From positions 124,001 through 188,000 of the forward strand of contig NZ_BAAAPC010000007.1 of the NCBI RefSeq assembly GCF_039530945.1: DNA of 64,000 bases, read 5' to 3'. The notes beneath the pieces are model-generated. The model was not told the DNA's origin. It made no database searches and saw nothing but the letters and a program-made list of their open reading frames with translations. The DNA is from Nocardiopsis_C rhodophaea. GTDB lineage: Bacteria; Actinomycetota; Actinomycetes; Streptosporangiales; Streptosporangiaceae. Below, piece by piece: positions 60,712 to 64,000 of the stretch; positions within the stretch are counted from its first letter, which is position 1, and each line of letters opens with the position of its first letter. The translations under genes and the position numbers were made by a program.

Positions 60712-63117
60712 ATGGCGATGAACGTGGGCGAATTGGTCGCCTACTTGCGGGGAGATGATTCGCATCTACAGCGGGTACTGAAACGGACCGAAACCAGCCT
60801 TGCCAGGGTGGGCAAGTTCGCGGGGTTCGCCACCCTCGCCTCTGCCGCGGTATCCCTGTCGTCCGCGATCGCCCCCGCATCCGGGGCGGTACTCGCTCTG
60901 CCCCCGGCTCTACTCACTGCCGGAGCGGCGGCCGGGACGCTGGCCGTCGGTGTGTCCGGCGTCGGCGACGCGCTCGCCGCGGCCGGGGGTGATGCCGAGG
61001 AGTTCGAGGCGGCGCTCGACGGGCTCGCACCGTCGGCGCAAGGGTTCGTGCGGGCGTTCGCTGGTTTCAAAGCGGCGTTCGCCCCCGTACAGCAGGCGGT
61101 ACAGCAGCAACTTTTTCAGGGTCTCGGCGCGCAGGTCGAGCGGCTCACCACGACCGCACTGCCCACCCTGCGATCCGGCATGGTGGGTGTGGCCGGTGCG
61201 CTGAACACCGCGGCGCGGAGCGCGGGCGACACCCTCGCCAACCCCGTGTTTAACGGGACTCTCGCGCAGGTGTTCGCCGGTACAGCGCAGGCGACACGCA
61301 CACTCGGCACCGCCGTCGGGCCGCTGCTACAGGTGCTCGCGTCACTGGCCGTGGTCGGCATGCCGCTCGTTCAGAGTTTCGCGGAGTGGGCGGCGGGCGC
61401 GACCCGGTCGGCCGCGGCGTTCCTCACCAGTGAGCAGGGCGCCGCGACCATGTCGGCGATGGTCGAGCGCGCCGGACAGGTGCTCGCACAGCTCGGCCGA
61501 ATCGGCGCCAGCTTAGGTGTGGCTCTCGGCGGGATTTTCGGCGCCGCATCCGTGTCCGGCGAGGGACTCCTCGACACCATCGAGCAGCTCGCCGCGCGTT
61601 TCGCCGCGTGGGCGCAATCCGCCGAGGGACAGCAACAACTCAGCGCGACGTTTGACACGCTCGGTCAGGTCGCCACAAGCCTCCTGGAAATCCTGCCCCT
61701 GTTGGGCGGGGCACTCGGCGTCGTCGCGTCGGCGTTCTCCGCGCTACCCCCGGGAGCTCAGGGCGCCGTCGCTCAGGTATTGGCTTTCTCGGTGGCGGGT
61801 GGCGCGCTGATCTCCCGCCTGTCCGCCCTGTCCGGCGCGGTCAAGGGCATCGGATCAACGCTCGGGTTTCTCGGCGGGCAGATCGGCAAGCCGGACAGCG
61901 CGTTCCGCAAGGCGGGGGCGTCGGCCGCGGGATTTGCCGCGCGTACAGCGGCGACCACCGCCAGCGTAGTCGCCAGTGGTACCCGCATGGCCGCATCAGC
62001 CGTCGCCAGCGGCGCCCGGGTGGCGGCCACGTGGACCATGATGGGTCTGAAAGCCCTCCTAGCAGCTGCGAAGATGGCCGCGGCGTGGCTGCTGGGATTG
62101 GGGCCTATCGGCCTGGTCATCGCCGCCGTTGCCGCGGTGGTCGCCCTGGTCGTCGTTTACTGGGATGAGATCGTCTCGGCGATCACGACCGCGTGGGACT
62201 GGATCACGGAAGCGACGTCCGCGACGTGGGCGTGGATGAAGTCCGCCCTCGGCGCGGCGCTCGACTTCATCATCGGCCTGTTCATGAAGTGGCACCCGGT
62301 GGGGATCGTCATATCCCACTGGGGCCAGATCAAGGCGGCGACCGGTAGGGCCTGGTCGTGGGTCAAGAGCAAAGTGTCGTCGCTCTGGTCGTCGACGGTC
62401 GGCGCGATCTCCAAGGGGATCGCCCGCGCAAAGGCTTACGTGTCGGCCGGGTGGTCCGTAGTCAAAAGCGCGACCGGTAGAGCCTGGTCGTCGGTGAAGT
62501 CCAAGGTCTCGTCGCTTCTGTCGGGCACGGTCCGCTTCGTGTCGTCGAAAATCCAGCAGGCGCGCGCATACGTGCTCGCGGGGTGGTCGGCGATCAAGGG
62601 CGCCACGTCGCGCGCCTGGTCGGCGATCCGGTCCGCGGTGACGCGGGCGATCCGCGGCGCGTACACCAAGGTGCGCTCGATCGTCTCCCGATTCAAGTCG
62701 GTCGGAAAGAACATCATCAGCGGCGTCATCCGCGGCGTGACCGGGTCGGCGTCGAGGCTCTACAGCAAGCTAAAGGGAGTCGCGAAGTCGGCGCTGAACG
62801 CCGCGAAAAGCGCACTCGGCATCTCGTCGCCGTCCAGTGTCTTCGCTGATCAGATCGGCCGGTGGATTCCCGCCGGTATCACCAAGGGGCTCGACCAGGG
62901 CGAGCGGGCGCTCGACCGGCGCATGTCGGCGATGGCGTCCGGCCTGGTCGACCCGGTCGCCGCCGCGGCCGGTCCGCGGGAGGTGGCGGTGGCCGGAGCA
63001 ACCGGCGTCGACACGACCGGCCCAGCCGTGGTCATTGAGCGTTTCGAGGCCACCGAGCGGATGAGCGCGCACGACGTCGGCGAGGCACTATACGGCCTGG
63101 TCACGGCGAGGGGGTGA
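60712..63117 (+). CDS. Tape measure protein
   Basis: This 801-residue protein sets tail length and is ejected with DNA. It starts MAMNVGELVAYLRGDDSHLQRVLKRTETSLARVGKF, the common tape measure opening. Ala-rich helices and a hydrophobic block near 450-490 (GPIGLVIAAVAAVVALVVVY) follow. Three repeats of about 45 residues with GRAWSxVKSKVSSL and AYVSAGWSVVK motifs lie at about 540-640. The C-terminal ALGISSPSSVFADQIGRWIPAGITKGL is shared by many phages. A palindrome TGAGGGGGTGACCCCCTCA covers its ribosome site. Confidence 0.92.
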   Translation: MAMNVGELVAYLRGDDSHLQRVLKRTETSLARVGKFAGFATLASAAVSLSSAIAPASGAVLALPPALLTAGAAAGTLAVGVSGVGDALAAAGGDAEEFEAALDGLAPSAQGFVRAFAGFKAAFAPVQQAVQQQLFQGLGAQVERLTTTALPTLRSGMVGVAGALNTAARSAGDTLANPVFNGTLAQVFAGTAQATRTLGTAVGPLLQVLASLAVVGMPLVQSFAEWAAGATRSAAAFLTSEQGAATMSAMVERAGQVLAQLGRIGASLGVALGGIFGAASVSGEGLLDTIEQLAARFAAWAQSAEGQQQLSATFDTLGQVATSLLEILPLLGGALGVVASAFSALPPGAQGAVAQVLAFSVAGGALISRLSALSGAVKGIGSTLGFLGGQIGKPDSAFRKAGASAAGFAARTAATTASVVASGTRMAASAVASGARVAATWTMMGLKALLAAAKMAAAWLLGLGPIGLVIAAVAAVVALVVVYWDEIVSAITTAWDWITEATSATWAWMKSALGAALDFIIGLFMKWHPVGIVISHWGQIKAATGRAWSWVKSKVSSLWSSTVGAISKGIARAKAYVSAGWSVVKSATGRAWSSVKSKVSSLLSGTVRFVSSKIQQARAYVLAGWSAIKGATSRAWSAIRSAVTRAIRGAYTKVRSIVSRFKSVGKNIISGVIRGVTGSASRLYSKLKGVAKSALNAAKSALGISSPSSVFADQIGRWIPAGITKGLDQGERALDRRMSAMASGLVDPVAAAAGPREVAVAGATGVDTTGPAVVIERFEATERMSAHDVGEALYGLVTARG

Positions 63118-63120
63118 CCG

Positions 63121-63972
63121 ATGGTCGACGGTCAGATCACATGGGGCGGGCTCACCCTCGGCCGCCCCAGCGTCTACCGGTGGCGACAGCTCGACGGGTG
63201 GGAGGACCTGCCCGGCCTCGACTCCAGCGACGAGGCGCGCCCGTCGAGGCACGGCGCATGGGCGGGACGACCACTCGCCGAAAGCCGGACCGTGACGCTC
63301 GAGGGATCCATCCGCGCCCCGGCCGCCGAGGTCGGGGCGGCGGTGCGTGCCCTCCGCTCGGCGACGGCTGTGGCCGACGATGCCGACCTCCAGCCCCTCA
63401 CGATCGCGGCACTCGGCGAGACCCTGACCGCCTACGCCCGCTGCACACAACGCACCATCAGCCTGACCCGAGACGCCCGCCTCGGGCACATCCGCTACAC
63501 GCTCCAATGGGTGTGTCCAGACCCGACCCGCTACGGCGCCGAGCGGTCGCTCACCATCCCCGCGCCGAGTCAGACCGTTGACGGGCTCGACTACCCGGTG
63601 AGCTACCCGCTCGACTACGGGGCGCCGATCACCGGCGGCGCCGGAACCGCCATCAACAACGGGTCGACGTCGGCGCGGCCGGTCATCACGATCACCGGCC
63701 CGGCCTCGACACCCCTCATCGCCAACCAAATCACCGGGCTCACGTTGGAGTTCGCCCTCGACCTAGTCGAGGGGGATTCGCTCACGATCGACACCGACGC
63801 CGGGACGGTACGGCTCAACGGGAGCGCCGACCGGCTGTACACCCTGACCGCACGAAGCGCGCCCGTGGAGGCGTTCACCCTGCCGCCCGGGGCGTCGTCG
63901 ATCCGGTACCGGCCTGAGTCGACCTCGACGCCGTCGGCCGCTGCTCTCACATGGAGGGACGCACACCTATGA
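63121..63972 (+). CDS. Distal tail protein (Dit-like)
   Basis: This 283-residue protein resembles siphovirus Dit/tail-family proteins. An N-terminal ring-forming beta domain runs from LEGSIRAPAAEVGAAVRALRSAT to IRYTLQWVCPDPTRYGAE. The C-terminal galectin-like domain contains INNGSTSARPVITITGPASTPLIANQITG and GDSLTIDTDAGTVRLNG. It connects the tail tube to the tip. The next gene overlaps its stop. Confidence 0.85.
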   Translation: MVDGQITWGGLTLGRPSVYRWRQLDGWEDLPGLDSSDEARPSRHGAWAGRPLAESRTVTLEGSIRAPAAEVGAAVRALRSATAVADDADLQPLTIAALGETLTAYARCTQRTISLTRDARLGHIRYTLQWVCPDPTRYGAERSLTIPAPSQTVDGLDYPVSYPLDYGAPITGGAGTAINNGSTSARPVITITGPASTPLIANQITGLTLEFALDLVEGDSLTIDTDAGTVRLNGSADRLYTLTARSAPVEAFTLPPGASSIRYRPESTSTPSAAALTWRDAHL

Positions 63973-64000
63973 CCGACATCCTTGCCCATGAGTCCGGGGT
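63969..64000 (+). CDS. Partial tail-tip gene
   Basis: An ATG overlapping the Dit stop opens a frame cut by the window edge after MTDILAHESG. By position it should encode a tail-tip or adsorption protein; no further evidence is available. Confidence 0.5.
   Translation, partial: MTDILAHESG

Larger units (their letters stand above)
39468..64000. mobile_element. Siphovirus-type prophage (left part)
   Basis: The order of a repressor switch, replication genes, terminase, portal, MuF-like protein, scaffold, coat, connectors, tail tube, chaperones, tape measure and distal tail protein shows an integrated tailed phage. All packaging and head genes look intact. The coat protein is of the P22 type, while the presence of a tail tube and tape measure indicates a long flexible tail. 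The element continues beyond the right edge; no integrase or lysis gene is present here. Confidence 0.95.

Noticed and set aside
39468..64000. tRNA or integrase marking the attachment site
   Set aside because: No cloverleaf, serine or tyrosine recombinase could be found in the part of the prophage present here.

Overview
The window is GC-rich (about 70%) and has tightly packed genes with many GTG starts. It carries a complete 14-subunit NADH dehydrogenase operon, menaquinone genes, cytochrome c maturation genes and a bldC homologue. This points to a mycelial actinomycete; the gene set and protein style suggest the Nocardiopsaceae/Streptosporangiales area, but the genus is inferred. No rRNA or tRNA gene was seen.

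Positions 1-12,600 hold housekeeping and single-gene units: a YajQ-family protein, an HtpX-like protease, and 2-oxoacid:ferredoxin oxidoreductase genes korAB behind a probable cysteine-type leader peptide. They are followed by a PAP2 phosphatase, an NAD(P)-binding protein, a protein with a prion-like tail, a Uma2-family protein, MsrA, a RarD-like transporter, a PRC-barrel protein and a polyprenyl diphosphate synthase.

Positions 12,700-31,500 form a respiratory block on the minus strand. It reads menG; then the menJ-like reductase, nuoA-N and the polyprenyl synthase. These genes make menaquinone and the proton-pumping enzyme that reduces it. Two sites matching the Rex (NADH/NAD+ sensor) operator lie in front of the menJ-like gene and in front of nuoA. 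The nuoF-nuoG junction carries tandem 137-bp partial copies of the nuoF 3' end.

Positions 31,700-39,150 hold a secreted beta-propeller protein, a DUF4229 protein, BldC, a PLDc_N membrane protein, and the System II cytochrome c genes resA-ccdA-resB-ccsB (minus strand). The ccsB 3' end is also duplicated downstream, with a G-rich linker like the one at nuoF.

From about 39,470 to the right edge the window is a siphovirus-type prophage whose right end lies outside. A divergent repressor/Cro-like switch with apparently leaderless mRNAs (40,500-40,700) is followed by early genes: a resolvase-like nuclease, an Fe-S Cas4-like nuclease, an OB-like protein, a primase-helicase with an iteron cluster inside its reading frame, a BRO antirepressor and a DNA methylase. 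A double hairpin near 49,000 separates these from the late genes: terminase, portal, MuF-like protein, scaffold, P22-type coat, head-tail connectors, tail tube, frameshifted tail chaperones, tape measure and distal tail protein. A two-gene minus-strand cassette with its own near-consensus promoter interrupts the late operon at 54,831-55,573. Integrase, lysis and tail-tip genes are not in the window.
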